DNA of 64,000 nucleotides from Ancylobacter dichloromethanicus (GCF_018390645.1 NZ_JAHBGC010000005.1:259713-323712); one strand, 5' to 3'. Positions 19,137 through 27,718 are shown, counted from the stretch's first letter. Translations and numbers: made by a program. Notes: a model not told the origin generated them from the letters alone.

Positions 19137-20243
19137 CTACTGGACGAGGCCGAACGTGCCGTCCTTGACCGCGTAGAGGAACAGGAAGGGCTTCTTCAGC
19201 TCGCCTTCGGGCGTGAAGGCGACGTGGCCGACCAGGCCGTCAAAGTCGCTCTTGGCGATCTCGGCGGCGATGCCGGCGCGGGTGAGCGGGGTCGGCGCCT
19301 TCTTCATCGCCTCGATGATGATGGTGGCCTCGACATAGCCATAGGCCGAGTAGGGGCCGGGGGCCTCGCCGAACGCGGCCTTGTAGTCGGCCGCGAACTT
19401 CTGCAGGGCGGGCGAGGAATCGTAGGGCGGGGCCTGGAACGAGACCACCGTGCCTTCGGAGGCGGGGCCGGCGCCGGCGATGAAGTCCGGGGTGAAGGCG
19501 CTGTCGGCGGCGAAGAAGGTCGCCTTGATGCCGAGCTCGCGGGCCTGCTTCACGAACAGGCCGACCGCCGGCATGACGCCGCCGAAATAGACCACGTCCG
19601 GGTTTTCGGCGCGGATCGAGGACAGCAGGGCGCTGAAATCGACATCGGTCTGGGCGATGCCGGAGAAGGAGGTGACGGTGCCGCCGCCCTTGGTGAAGTT
19701 CTCGCGGAACACCTCGGCGACGCCCTGGCCGAAGGCCTGCTTGTCGTGGACCACGGCGGCCTTCTTGGCGCCGAGCTTGGTGAGCGCGTATTCCGCCGGG
19801 GCCGCGCCCTGCGACAGGTCGTTGGCGATCGGCCGGAACAGGTTCTTGTAGCCGGCCTGGGTCACCTTCGGGTTGGAGGCGTTGGTCACCTGCGGCATGC
19901 CGCAGCGGTTGTAGACGTCCGAGGACGGGATGGTCACGCCGCTGTTGAAATTGGCGACCACGGCCAGCATGCCGGTGTCGTCGCAGTGCTTCTGGGCGAT
20001 CAGCGTGCCCTGCTTGGGGTCGCCGCCATCGTCGTCGCGCACCAGCACCAGCTTCTGGCCCTGAACGCCGCCCGCCTCATTGGCCTGGCGCACGGCGAGT
20101 TCCATGCCGTTCTGCCAGGTGGTGCCGAACAGTGCCTCGGCATTGGTGGTCGGCCCCGCCGTGCCGATCAGGATGTCGGCGCGGGCCGCTCCCGTCAGCG
20201 CGGCCATGGCAACGGCAGCGTAGAGTATGCTCTTGATACGCAT
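19137..20243 (-). CDS. Branched-chain-type amino acid ABC transporter substrate-binding protein
   Basis: 368 residues of the LivJ/LivK class. Signal peptide MRIKSILYAAVAMAALTGAARA is followed by DILIGTAGPTT. Interior family marks are LVLVRDDDGGDPKQGTLIAQ and VVYFGGVMPAVGLFVKQARE. Start ATG at 20243 has GAAGGGAA before it. First structural gene of the second Liv operon, 74 bases after the GntR gene on the same strand. Expected to bring the substrate of the catabolic island into the cell. Confidence 0.88.
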   Translation of the reverse strand: MRIKSILYAAVAMAALTGAARADILIGTAGPTTNAEALFGTTWQNGMELAVRQANEAGGVQGQKLVLVRDDDGGDPKQGTLIAQKHCDDTGMLAVVANFNSGVTIPSSDVYNRCGMPQVTNASNPKVTQAGYKNLFRPIANDLSQGAAPAEYALTKLGAKKAAVVHDKQAFGQGVAEVFRENFTKGGGTVTSFSGIAQTDVDFSALLSSIRAENPDVVYFGGVMPAVGLFVKQARELGIKATFFAADSAFTPDFIAGAGPASEGTVVSFQAPPYDSSPALQKFAADYKAAFGEAPGPYSAYGYVEATIIIEAMKKAPTPLTRAGIAAEIAKSDFDGLVGHVAFTPEGELKKPFLFLYAVKDGTFGLVQ

Positions 20244-20317
20244 GTCAGTTCCCTTCTCTCTGGGGTCCTTTGCGGACCGTTGCTTCAGGGTGCCAACACG
20301 CGCCGGCAGCCTGGTCT

Positions 20318-20992
20318 TCAAGCGATGTCACGCGCCTTCCCGAGCCGGCCTTCGGCCAGCGACGCGATGAGGTTGCGCGAGACGCGCTGGATGTGCGCCC
20401 GCAGCGTGTCGACGCCCCGGCGGATGTCGCCGAGCCGGGCGAAGGCGATCAGCGCGCGGTGGTCGGAAAGCTCGCGCTCGACGTCTTCGGCCACCGCGAT
20501 CTGCAAATTGACGTAGCGGTTGGCGTTGTCGTGCACGGTGCGCAGCAGCTTGAGCGCGATCAGGTGGCCGCTGGGGCGGTACAGCGCCTCGTGGAAGCGC
20601 CAGTTCAGCTCGCCCCAGTTCTCCACGCTGCCGCTCGCCATGGCCTCGTCGGTGACCGCCTCGGCCAGGGTGAAATCCTGTTCCGTCAGGCGCGGAATGG
20701 CGGTCTCGAACAGCCAGGTCTCCATGCGGGCACGGATCTCGAACAGTTCCTCGATCTCCTCCAGCGACAGCGAGGACACCACCGTGCCCTTGTGCAGTTC
20801 CGACACCACGAGGCCCTCGGCCTCCAGCTGGCGGATCGCCTCGCGCAGCGGGACGCGGGAAACCCCCAGCTCGGCGGCCAGCTTCTCCTGGCGCAGCGGC
20901 GCGCCCTCGGGCAGCTGGCCGTTGATGATCTGGCGCCGCAGCTCGGTGACGATCTGGTCCGTCAACGACTGGCGTCCGATTTTCACTGCCAT
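20318..20992 (-). CDS. GntR-family regulator, FCD subfamily
   Basis: 224 residues. The N-terminal winged helix spans 1-70 (LTDQIVTELRRQIINGQLPE; recognition part ELGVSRVPLREAIRQLEAEG; wing LVVSELHKGTVV). The C-terminal FCD effector domain shows the metal/acid-binding pattern with ELNWRFHEAL and H residues near 135 and 180. It is transcribed with or just before the Liv operon and divergently from the cupin operon. Palindromes 16 bases upstream of its own start and in front of the divergent operon are the likely operators, so it probably represses both units until a pathway metabolite binds. Confidence 0.9.
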   Translation of the reverse strand: MAVKIGRQSLTDQIVTELRRQIINGQLPEGAPLRQEKLAAELGVSRVPLREAIRQLEAEGLVVSELHKGTVVSSLSLEEIEELFEIRARMETWLFETAIPRLTEQDFTLAEAVTDEAMASGSVENWGELNWRFHEALYRPSGHLIALKLLRTVHDNANRYVNLQIAVAEDVERELSDHRALIAFARLGDIRRGVDTLRAHIQRVSRNLIASLAEGRLGKARDIA

Positions 20993-21007
20993 TCCATTCG
21001 CTCCATA

Positions 21008-21024
21008 TTGAATACGATATTCAA
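21008..21024. promoter_or_regulatory. Candidate GntR operator 1
   Basis: TTGAATA-CGA-TATTCAA is a perfect dyad with seven-base arms. It sits 15 bases upstream of the GntR start codon, where a bound repressor would block its own promoter or translation start. The same core recurs at 21118-21132. A TTGACG with TTATTA 17 bases later (21025-21053) could be a plus-strand promoter beside it. Confidence 0.65.
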
Positions 21025-21117
21025 TTGACGTGGATCAACAAGGCCATTTATTAGGCAATAATGGCCGATATTCTGCCTATTTTTTCATCTTTTATTCCCA
21101 TTTTTCTGCGCCTACGC

Positions 21118-21132
21118 TGAATATTGTATTCA
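21118..21132. promoter_or_regulatory. Candidate GntR operator 2
   Basis: TGAATA-TTG-TATTCA is a perfect six-base-arm dyad with the same arms as operator 1 and only a different three-base centre. Dyad centres are 109 bases apart. This copy ends 28 bases before the cupin start, so it would control the divergent plus-strand catabolic operon. Confidence 0.65.
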
Positions 21133-21160
21133 ATTCCTCACGGCAGAGCGGAGCAGGCCC

Positions 21161-21703
21161 ATGACGGATCAAGCGGGCGCGACGGCCCCGGAGGGCGCCA
21201 CCGCCCATCTCGGCGAGGTTCTGGTGAAGCAGCCGGGCGAGGCCATCAGCTATTGGCAGCCGGTGCCGGCCAACGGCCATATCGACGTGATCTTTTCCCC
21301 CGATATGGTGCCGATGGAGTTTCCCATCGGCTTTGGAACCCAGACCGTGCCGCCGGGCGGCTATGTGCGCGAGCATGCCCATGACCGCAACGAGGAAGTC
21401 ATCTTCGTGATCCGTGGCAAGGGCCGTGCCGTGGTCGAGGGCGTGAGCCACGCCATGCAGCCGGGCTCCGCCTTCTTCATCGGCCGCAACCGCCGGCACA
21501 TGTTCATCAACGAGGGCACCGAGGACATCCTGTGGACCTGGCTGATCGTGCCGAACGGGCTGGAGGACTTCTTCCGCCTGATCGGCCGTCCCCGCCAGCC
21601 CGGCGAGCCGGCGCCGGAGCCGTTCCCGCGGCCGGAGAACGTGCTGCAGATCGAGCGCGACACCGTGTTCGCGGCGCCCCCGTCCGACCCGCGCCAGCCC
21701 TGA
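21161..21703 (+). CDS. Cupin-domain protein
   Basis: 180 residues with one cupin barrel. Metal-site residues follow the classical order: PGGYVREHAHDRNEEVIFVI gives H-x-H and the Glu, and the second half PGSAFFIGRNRRHMF gives the last His. The tail of about 50 residues is Pro-rich. First gene of the plus-strand operon, start supported by GGAG. Such cupins can be isomerases, dioxygenases or sensors; the role here is unknown but probably acts on a pathway intermediate. Confidence 0.83.
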   Translation: MTDQAGATAPEGATAHLGEVLVKQPGEAISYWQPVPANGHIDVIFSPDMVPMEFPIGFGTQTVPPGGYVREHAHDRNEEVIFVIRGKGRAVVEGVSHAMQPGSAFFIGRNRRHMFINEGTEDILWTWLIVPNGLEDFFRLIGRPRQPGEPAPEPFPRPENVLQIERDTVFAAPPSDPRQP

Positions 21704-21757
21704 GCCGGCGCGCCGCCGGCCCGCGCGTTCGTGCCCAACCCGACCATCGAGGAATTC

Positions 21758-22510
21758 ATGCGTCTCAAAGACAAGGTCGCCATCATCACGGGTTCCGCCG
21801 CCGGCATCGGTGAGGCGGCGGCCGAATTGTTCGTGCGGGAAGGTGCCCGCGTCCTGCTGGCGGACCGCAACGGCGAGGGGGCCGCGCAGGTCGCCGACCG
21901 CCTCGGCCCCAACGCCGTCGCCCTGGCGGTCGACGTCAGCCGGAGCGACGAGGTCAAGCGCATGGTCGACAGCGCGGTGGAGCGCTTCGGCCGCCTCGAC
22001 ATCCTCGCCAACAACGCTGGCTACGGCATCCCCGGCACGGTTGTAAATACCGAGGAAGCCGACTGGGATGCGCTGATGGCGGTCAATCTCAAGGGCGTGT
22101 TCCTGTGCTGCAAGCACGCGATCCCGGTGATGGCCGCGCAGGGCGGCGGCGCCATCGTCAACACCGCCTCCAATGTCGCCACCGTCGGCATCTTCGACCG
22201 CGCCGCCTATGTCGCCTCCAAGGGCGGCGTGGCGGCGCTGACCAAGGCGATGGCGCTCGACCATGCCGAGCAGAATATCCGGGTGAACTGCGTCGCGCCG
22301 GGCGTCACCTGGTCGAGCTATTTCGACAAGATGGTCGCCGGCCATCCCGACCCGGAAACCTTCAAGGCCAAGCTCAAGGCGCGCTCGCCGATCAACCGCT
22401 GGGCGCAGCCGGTGGAGATCGCCAGCGCCATCCTCTGGCTGGCCTCGGACGAAGCCTCCTTCGCCACCGGTGCCATGTTCACCGTCGATGGCGGCATGTC
22501 GGCCTGGTGA
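21758..22510 (+). CDS. Short-chain dehydrogenase/reductase (SDR)
   Basis: 250 residues, classical SDR. Coenzyme motif TGSAAGIGEAA, NNAGYG at about 85, catalytic Ser in NTASN and YVASK as the Tyr/Lys pair; ends with the common FTVDGGMSAW. The Asp in LLADRN after strand 2 points to NAD. I start at the ATG at 21758 (GAGG five bases upstream) rather than the GTG at 21731. Second gene of the catabolic operon. Confidence 0.88.
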   Translation: MRLKDKVAIITGSAAGIGEAAAELFVREGARVLLADRNGEGAAQVADRLGPNAVALAVDVSRSDEVKRMVDSAVERFGRLDILANNAGYGIPGTVVNTEEADWDALMAVNLKGVFLCCKHAIPVMAAQGGGAIVNTASNVATVGIFDRAAYVASKGGVAALTKAMALDHAEQNIRVNCVAPGVTWSSYFDKMVAGHPDPETFKAKLKARSPINRWAQPVEIASAILWLASDEASFATGAMFTVDGGMSAW

Positions 22511-22514
22511 GGTG

Positions 22515-23300
22515 ATGGGCGAAGCGCGCGACATCGCCCTCATCGGCTTCGGCGCCATCGGCCGCGCGCTGGCCGCCGATCTCGGCCGCGATCCCGGCTA
22601 TCGCCTCGCCGTGCTCACCCGCCATGCGGCCGACCTGCCGCCGGATCTCCGCGCGCTTCCCGATGTCGACGCGCTGATCGCCGCCCGCCCGGCGCTGGCG
22701 GTCGAGGCGGCCGGGCAGGGCGCGGTCGCGGGCTATGGCCCGGCGCTGCTGGAGGCCGGCATCAGCCTCGTCGTCGCCTCCACCGGCGCGCTGGCCGATA
22801 CGCCGCTGCTCGCCCGCCTCATGCGTGCCGCCGAAGCCGGCGGGGCGCGCCTCATCGTGCCGGCCGGCGCCATCGGCGGGCTCGACTACCTCGCCGCCGT
22901 GGCGGGGGTCGAGGGCGCCCGGGTGCGCTACACCTCGCGCAAGCCGCCGGCGGCGTGGAGCGAGGAACTGCGCGCGCTCGGCCACGATCCGTCGAGGCTC
23001 GGCGCGCCGGTCGTGATCTTCGAGGGCAGCGCGGCGGAGGCGGCGCGGCGCTACCCGCGCAACCTCAATGCCGGACTGGCGGTGGCGCTGGCCGCCAGCG
23101 GGGCGCTGGCGGGCGTCGAGGTCGTCGCCGATCCGGAAGCCCTCGGCAATACCCATGAGATCGAGGTCGAGAGCGCGGCGGGCACGGCGAGCCTGCGCTT
23201 TGCCAATCGGCCCTCGCCCGGCAACCCCAAGACCTCCGCCGTCACGGCGCTCAGCCTCGCCCAGGCGGTGCGGCGCCATTTCGCTCCTTTGGTCATCTGA
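22515..23300 (+). CDS. L-aspartate dehydrogenase family protein (NadX-like)
   Basis: 261 residues. Rossmann motif IALIGFGAIGRALAADL at the start and the family marks VVASTGALAD, IVPAGAIGGLDYLAA, YTSRKPP and GNPKTSAVTALSLAQA place it in the DUF108/aspartate dehydrogenase family, which deaminates L-aspartate to iminoaspartate with NAD(P). In other bacteria it serves NAD synthesis beside nadA/nadC; here it lies in a catabolic operon, suggesting oxidative deamination of an aspartate-like intermediate. Start ATG at 22515 lies four bases after the SDR stop. Confidence 0.82.
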   Translation: MGEARDIALIGFGAIGRALAADLGRDPGYRLAVLTRHAADLPPDLRALPDVDALIAARPALAVEAAGQGAVAGYGPALLEAGISLVVASTGALADTPLLARLMRAAEAGGARLIVPAGAIGGLDYLAAVAGVEGARVRYTSRKPPAAWSEELRALGHDPSRLGAPVVIFEGSAAEAARRYPRNLNAGLAVALAASGALAGVEVVADPEALGNTHEIEVESAAGTASLRFANRPSPGNPKTSAVTALSLAQAVRRHFAPLVI

Positions 23301-23314
23301 GAAGGCCGTCCGGC

Positions 23315-24541
23315 ATGTCGCGCATCCTCGTCATCGGCGCCGGCATTGTCGGCCTCTCCTGCGCCCATGCGCTGCGCGCCGGCGGGCACGAGGTAATGGT
23401 GCTGGACCGCGACCCGGCGGGCGACAAGTGCTCCTTCGGCAATGCCGCCGGCATCGGCGTCACCGAGATCATCCCCGCCTCGGTGCCCGGCCTCGCCTGG
23501 AAGGTGCCGGGCTGGCTGGCCGATCCGCTGGGTCCGCTGTCGCTGCGGCTCGGCCATTTTCCCAAGCTGCTGCCCTGGCTGCTGCGCTTCCTGAAAGAAG
23601 GGCGCTGGGACCGGGTGGAGGCGATCGCCGCCGCGCTGGCGACGCTGTCGGCCCGCACCTATGAGGACCTGCTGCCGCTGCTGACCGAACTCGACCTGAT
23701 GGCCGACCTGCATCGCGTCGGGGCGCTGTGGGTCTATGAAACCCGCGCCGGCTTCGAGGCGGACCGTCGCTTCCACGATCTGCGCCGGCGGCACGGCCTC
23801 GTCTGCGAGGAGATGAGCGGCGAGGACGCCCGGCGGATGGAGCCGGCGCTGGCGGCGGGCATCCGCCACGCCATCATGACCCCGCAATGGTCCCATGTCT
23901 CCGATCCCAAACGCATCGTCGACCGGCTGCGCACCCATCTTGAGGCGCGCGGCGTCGCGATGCTCGCGGGCGAGGTCGCGGGCATCGCCGGACGCGAGGT
24001 GGAGACGCGGGACGGGCGGCGGGTGCCGTTCGAGCGGCTGGTGGTCGCCGCCGGCGCGTGGTCCGGCCGGCTCGCCGCGCAGATCGGCGACCGGGCGCTG
24101 ATCGAGAGCGAGCGCGGCTACAACACCACGCTGCCCGCACCCGGGGTTGCGCTGTCGCGCGAGGTGATCTTCGCCGAGCGTGCCTTCGTCGCCACCCCGA
24201 TCGAGGCCGGGCTGCGCATCGGCGGCGCGGCGGAGTTCGCCGGGCTGGAGGCCGCGCCGAACTACGCCCGTTCCGACGCGCTCGCCCAATTGGGTCGCCG
24301 CTTCCTGCCGGGGCTGAACATCGAGGGCGGCACGCGCTGGATGGGCCATCGCCCGACCACGGCGGATTCGCTGCCGGTGATCGGCCGCTCGCCCCGGCGC
24401 GACGACGTGTTCTACGCCTTCGGCCACGGCCATACCGGCCTCACCTTCGGCCCGACCACCGGCCGCCTGATCGCCGAACTGGTGGGCGGACGGCCACCGT
24501 GCGTCGACGTCGCCCCGTTCGCCATCCAACGCTTCAACTAG
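23315..24541 (+). CDS. FAD-dependent D-amino acid dehydrogenase/oxidase, DadA-like
   Basis: 408 residues of the DAO family. The ADP-binding motif ILVIGAGIVGLSCAHALR starts at residue 3, the FAD signature DKCSFGNAAGIG lies near 40, and the C-terminal GHGHTGLTFGPTTGRLIAEL closes the FAD domain. Members oxidise D-amino acids or cis-4-hydroxy-D-proline. The neighbouring 4-hydroxyproline-epimerase-like gene makes a D-hydroxyproline-type substrate the best guess. It follows AspDH by 14 bases. Confidence 0.85.
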   Translation: MSRILVIGAGIVGLSCAHALRAGGHEVMVLDRDPAGDKCSFGNAAGIGVTEIIPASVPGLAWKVPGWLADPLGPLSLRLGHFPKLLPWLLRFLKEGRWDRVEAIAAALATLSARTYEDLLPLLTELDLMADLHRVGALWVYETRAGFEADRRFHDLRRRHGLVCEEMSGEDARRMEPALAAGIRHAIMTPQWSHVSDPKRIVDRLRTHLEARGVAMLAGEVAGIAGREVETRDGRRVPFERLVVAAGAWSGRLAAQIGDRALIESERGYNTTLPAPGVALSREVIFAERAFVATPIEAGLRIGGAAEFAGLEAAPNYARSDALAQLGRRFLPGLNIEGGTRWMGHRPTTADSLPVIGRSPRRDDVFYAFGHGHTGLTFGPTTGRLIAELVGGRPPCVDVAPFAIQRFN

Positions 24542-24556
24542 AGAGCGGAGCCCATC

Positions 24557-25558
24557 ATGAACCCGCACACCTTTCTCTGCGTCGACGCCCATACCTGCGG
24601 CAACCCGGTGCGGGTGGTCGCCGGCGGCGCGCCGCTGCTGCCCAACGTGTCGATGGCGGAGAGGCGGCAGATCTTCCTGCGCGACCATGACTGGGTGCGC
24701 AAGGCGCTGATGTTCGAGCCGCGCGGCCATGACGTGATGTCCGGCTCCATCCTCTACCCGCCCTCGCGCGAGGATTGCGAGCTGGGGGTCTTGTTCATCG
24801 AGGTCTCGGGCTGCCTGCCGATGTGCGGCCACGGCACCATCGGCACCGTCACGGTGGCGCTCGAACAGGGCTTCGTGGTGCCGAAGGTCGAGGGCAAGCT
24901 GGCGCTGGAAGTGCCGGCCGGCAAGGTGGACATCGAGTACACACGCAATGGCCGCTTCGTCGATCAGGTGCGGCTGTTCAACATCGCGAGCTACCTGCAC
25001 GCGGAAGCGGTGGCGGTCGAGGTTCCCGGAATCGGCGAACTCGTCGTCGACGTGTCCTATGGCGGCAACTACTACGCCATCGTCGAGCCGCAGAAGAACT
25101 GGGCCGGCCTCGACGGCATGAAGGCCGAGGACATCCTGAAATGGAGCCCGGCGGTGCGGGCGGCGGTGCAGCAGGCGGTGGCGCCGGTGCATCCGCAGGA
25201 TCCGCGCATCAATGGCGTCAGCCATGTGATGTGGGCGGACCGGCCGAAGCACGCCGAGGCGCACGGGCGCAACGCGGTGTTCTTCGGCGACAAGGGCATC
25301 GACCGCTCGCCCTGCGGCACCGGCACCTCCGCCCGCATGGCGCAGCGCGCGGCGAAGGGGCTGCTCAAGGTTGGCGACGACTTCGTGCATGAAAGCATCA
25401 TCGGCACGCTGTTCCATGGCCGGGTGGAAAGCACCGCCGAGGTCGCCGGCCGCCCGGCGATCCGCCCGAGCGTCGGCGGCTGGGCGCACGTCTACGGCCA
25501 CAACACCATCACCGTCGACGAGCGCGACCCGCTCGCCTTCGGCTTCCAGCTGGCGTGA
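24557..25558 (+). CDS. Proline racemase family enzyme, probable 4-hydroxyproline 2-epimerase
   Basis: 333 residues, the usual length for the epimerase. Both catalytic Cys residues are present: C90 in LPMCGHGTIG and C253 in RSPCGTGTSA, the Cys/Cys pair of 4-hydroxyproline epimerases and proline racemases. Substrate-contact segments DAHTCGNPVRVV and GGNYYAIVE also fit. In known pathways it converts trans-4-hydroxy-L-proline to cis-4-hydroxy-D-proline for a DadA-like enzyme, exactly the upstream neighbour. True substrate in this cluster is not proven. Confidence 0.85.
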   Translation: MNPHTFLCVDAHTCGNPVRVVAGGAPLLPNVSMAERRQIFLRDHDWVRKALMFEPRGHDVMSGSILYPPSREDCELGVLFIEVSGCLPMCGHGTIGTVTVALEQGFVVPKVEGKLALEVPAGKVDIEYTRNGRFVDQVRLFNIASYLHAEAVAVEVPGIGELVVDVSYGGNYYAIVEPQKNWAGLDGMKAEDILKWSPAVRAAVQQAVAPVHPQDPRINGVSHVMWADRPKHAEAHGRNAVFFGDKGIDRSPCGTGTSARMAQRAAKGLLKVGDDFVHESIIGTLFHGRVESTAEVAGRPAIRPSVGGWAHVYGHNTITVDERDPLAFGFQLA

Positions 25559-25591
25559 GGCGGCGATGATCCTCGAACAGCGGAGGCGGTC

Positions 25592-25906
25592 TTGATCCTC
25601 GAAGAGCGCGACTACCACATCGTGCCCGGCCGCATGGGCGACTTCCTCACCGCCTATGAGACGCTCGGCCTCGACATCCAGAAGCGTTTTCTCGGCACGT
25701 TCATCGGCCATTTCGTCACCGAGGTCGGCGAATTGAACCATGTCGTCGCGCTCTGGCGCTATGACAGCATGGCCGACCGCGAGGCGCGCCGGGCGCAGAT
25801 GCTCGCCTTTGCGCCGTGGCAGGATTATCTCGCCGCGATCCGCGGCATGATCCAGAGCCAGCAGACGCGCCTACTCGCCCCCACCGCGCTCTCGCCGCTG
25901 CGCTGA
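25592..25906 (+). CDS. NIPSNAP-family protein
   Basis: 104 residues. LEERDYHIVPGRMGDFLTAYETLG and LNHVVALWRYDSMADREARRAQM are the two NIPSNAP strands-helix units of a ferredoxin-like dimer. Function of the family is unclear; it often accompanies oxidoreductase and lyase genes. The start is TTG with GGAGG five bases upstream. A nearly identical mini-frame (ATG ATC CTC GAA CAG...) begins 26 bases earlier and ends at the start region, which looks like a short duplication. Confidence 0.8.
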   Translation: MILEERDYHIVPGRMGDFLTAYETLGLDIQKRFLGTFIGHFVTEVGELNHVVALWRYDSMADREARRAQMLAFAPWQDYLAAIRGMIQSQQTRLLAPTALSPLR

Positions 25907-25918
25907 CGGAGCCTGTCC

Positions 25919-27718
25919 ATGACCGCGCCGCTGCCCTCCCGCGACCAGCTGATCCCGCCGACCCTGCGGCCGGGCGGTGACCTCGTCACCGAGGGGCGGG
26001 CGCTGGCGCGGGAGTGGACGGTCGGCCGCAACGCCTTCCTCGACGCGCATGGCGTCGCCAGCGAGGCCGAGTACAAGCGCCGCGAGGCGCTCGCCGGGCG
26101 GGTGATGCAGCACGCCCATATCGGCTTCCGCAGCGTGGAGCGCACGGTGGCCGCCATCGCTGAGGTGCACGCCGCCTGCGCCCGCCATGGCGCCAGGGTG
26201 GACCGCTTCGGCATCACCCTCGACATGTCGATGGGCTACCCGCCGGACCAGCGCCATGGCAGCCGGCGCGGCACCGGCATCGTGCTGGAAGGAGCGGAGA
26301 GCTTCGCCCGCATCACCCATGCCGCGCCCGCCGCCGCGCATTTCGGCGACTTCATGCTGGGGCTGCCGGGCGCGCTGGAGAACACCAAGGGCGCGCTGGC
26401 GGCCGGCGCCACCGCCATCGGCAATCTCGGCCAGTACTTCACCTTCCGCCTGCCGGACTGGGACGACGATGTCGCCACCACCCACGCCACGGTGGCCGCG
26501 CTCGGCCTCATCGCCGCGCAGCCGGTGGAGGTGCTGGTGCATTCCAATCTCGATGACGGCTTTGCCGGCCTGTTCGCCGACATGAGCTCGGCGCTGGGCA
26601 TGGTGCTGGTGGAGAAGCACATCGTCGAGACGCTGATCGGCGCCCGGCTGTCGCACTGTTTCGGCCACCACTTCACGGCGCCGCTGGTGCGGCTCGCCTT
26701 CCATGCCGCGCTGGCGCGGGTCACCGACACGCCGGGCACCATGATCTTCGGCAACACGGTGAGCTACAAATCCACCCCCGCCGGCAATTACGCCAGCCTC
26801 GCCAGCTATCTGCAGGCCGACCTCTGGGCGCTCGGGCGCCGGCCGACCGGCCATGCGGTCAACCCGGTGCCGGTGACCGAGAACGAGCGCATCCCCGATA
26901 TCGACGAGATCATCGACGCCCAGCTCTTCGCCCATCGCCTCGCCGACCACGCCGCCGGCTCGTCGGCGCTGGTCGACTTCGCGGCGGTCGACGCGCTCGC
27001 CGACAAGCTGGTCGAGGGCGGCCGGCGGTTCGCCGCGCGCACGCTGGCCGGGCTGGCGGATGCGGGCGTCGACACCGCCGATCCCGCCCGGATGATGCTC
27101 GCCCTGCGCCGCATCGGCCCCAAGCGGCTGGAGGCCGCGTTCGGCGCCGGCGCCGCGGACGCGACCGCCTGGAGCGGGCGCCGCGCGGTGGCGCTGGCGG
27201 AATGGGTGGAGGAACTGGAGCACGCCGCCCGCGACTGGGCCGCACGGGTGCCGGGCGAGGCGGCGGCGCGCATCGCCGGCGCCGATCTGGTCGCCTGCGT
27301 CGCCTCCAGCGACGTGCACGAGCACGGCAAGAACCTGATCGCCCGCACGCTCGGCCATCTCGGCGTGGCCATCATCGACGGCGGCACCTCGGTCGATGCC
27401 GACGACCTGGTCGCCACGGCGCTGGCGGCGCGGGCCGACCTGATCGCCATCAGCACCTATAACGGGGTCGCGCTGCGCTATGCCGGCGAGGTGCGCGATG
27501 CGCTCGCCCGCGCCGGGGCGGAACTGCCGGTGTGCATTGGCGGACGGCTCAACCAGGTGCCGGACGAGTCCAATTCCGGCCTGCCGGTCGATGTCCGCGT
27601 CGACATCAGCCGGCTCGGCATCCTGCCCTGCGACACGCCGGAAGACCTGACCCGCTTCCTCGCCGAACGCGCCGCCGCCCCCCGCACGCCTCAACAGACG
27701 CCAAAGGACACGCCATGA
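25919..27718 (+). CDS. Cobalamin-binding mutase-like protein (large domain fused to C-terminal B12 domain)
   Basis: 599 residues. The C-terminal 140 residues form a B12-binding domain with the base-off/His-on motif: D465-x-H467-x-x-G470 (SDVHEHGKN), Ser512 in ISTYNG and G541-G542 in CIGGRLNQ; the spacings (about 45 and 29) match DxHxxG-x41-SxL-x26-28-GG. The first 450 residues resemble the layout of a large catalytic barrel of glutamate-mutase-type enzymes (LDMSMGYPPDQRHGSRRGTG, FGHHFTAPLVRLAFHAAL), but I cannot assign a family with certainty. Adenosylcobalamin-dependent carbon-skeleton rearrangement or amino shift is likely. It overlaps the following DapA-like gene (ATGA), so the two are made together. 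No PLP-lysine motif is obvious. Confidence 0.75.
   Translation: MTAPLPSRDQLIPPTLRPGGDLVTEGRALAREWTVGRNAFLDAHGVASEAEYKRREALAGRVMQHAHIGFRSVERTVAAIAEVHAACARHGARVDRFGITLDMSMGYPPDQRHGSRRGTGIVLEGAESFARITHAAPAAAHFGDFMLGLPGALENTKGALAAGATAIGNLGQYFTFRLPDWDDDVATTHATVAALGLIAAQPVEVLVHSNLDDGFAGLFADMSSALGMVLVEKHIVETLIGARLSHCFGHHFTAPLVRLAFHAALARVTDTPGTMIFGNTVSYKSTPAGNYASLASYLQADLWALGRRPTGHAVNPVPVTENERIPDIDEIIDAQLFAHRLADHAAGSSALVDFAAVDALADKLVEGGRRFAARTLAGLADAGVDTADPARMMLALRRIGPKRLEAAFGAGAADATAWSGRRAVALAEWVEELEHAARDWAARVPGEAAARIAGADLVACVASSDVHEHGKNLIARTLGHLGVAIIDGGTSVDADDLVATALAARADLIAISTYNGVALRYAGEVRDALARAGAELPVCIGGRLNQVPDESNSGLPVDVRVDISRLGILPCDTPEDLTRFLAERAAAPRTPQQTPKDTP

Noticed and set aside
23051..25741. 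896-codon minus-strand frame opposite the DadA-like and epimerase genes
   Set aside because: Antisense shadow; no domain recognised, and the plus-strand genes carry complete active sites.
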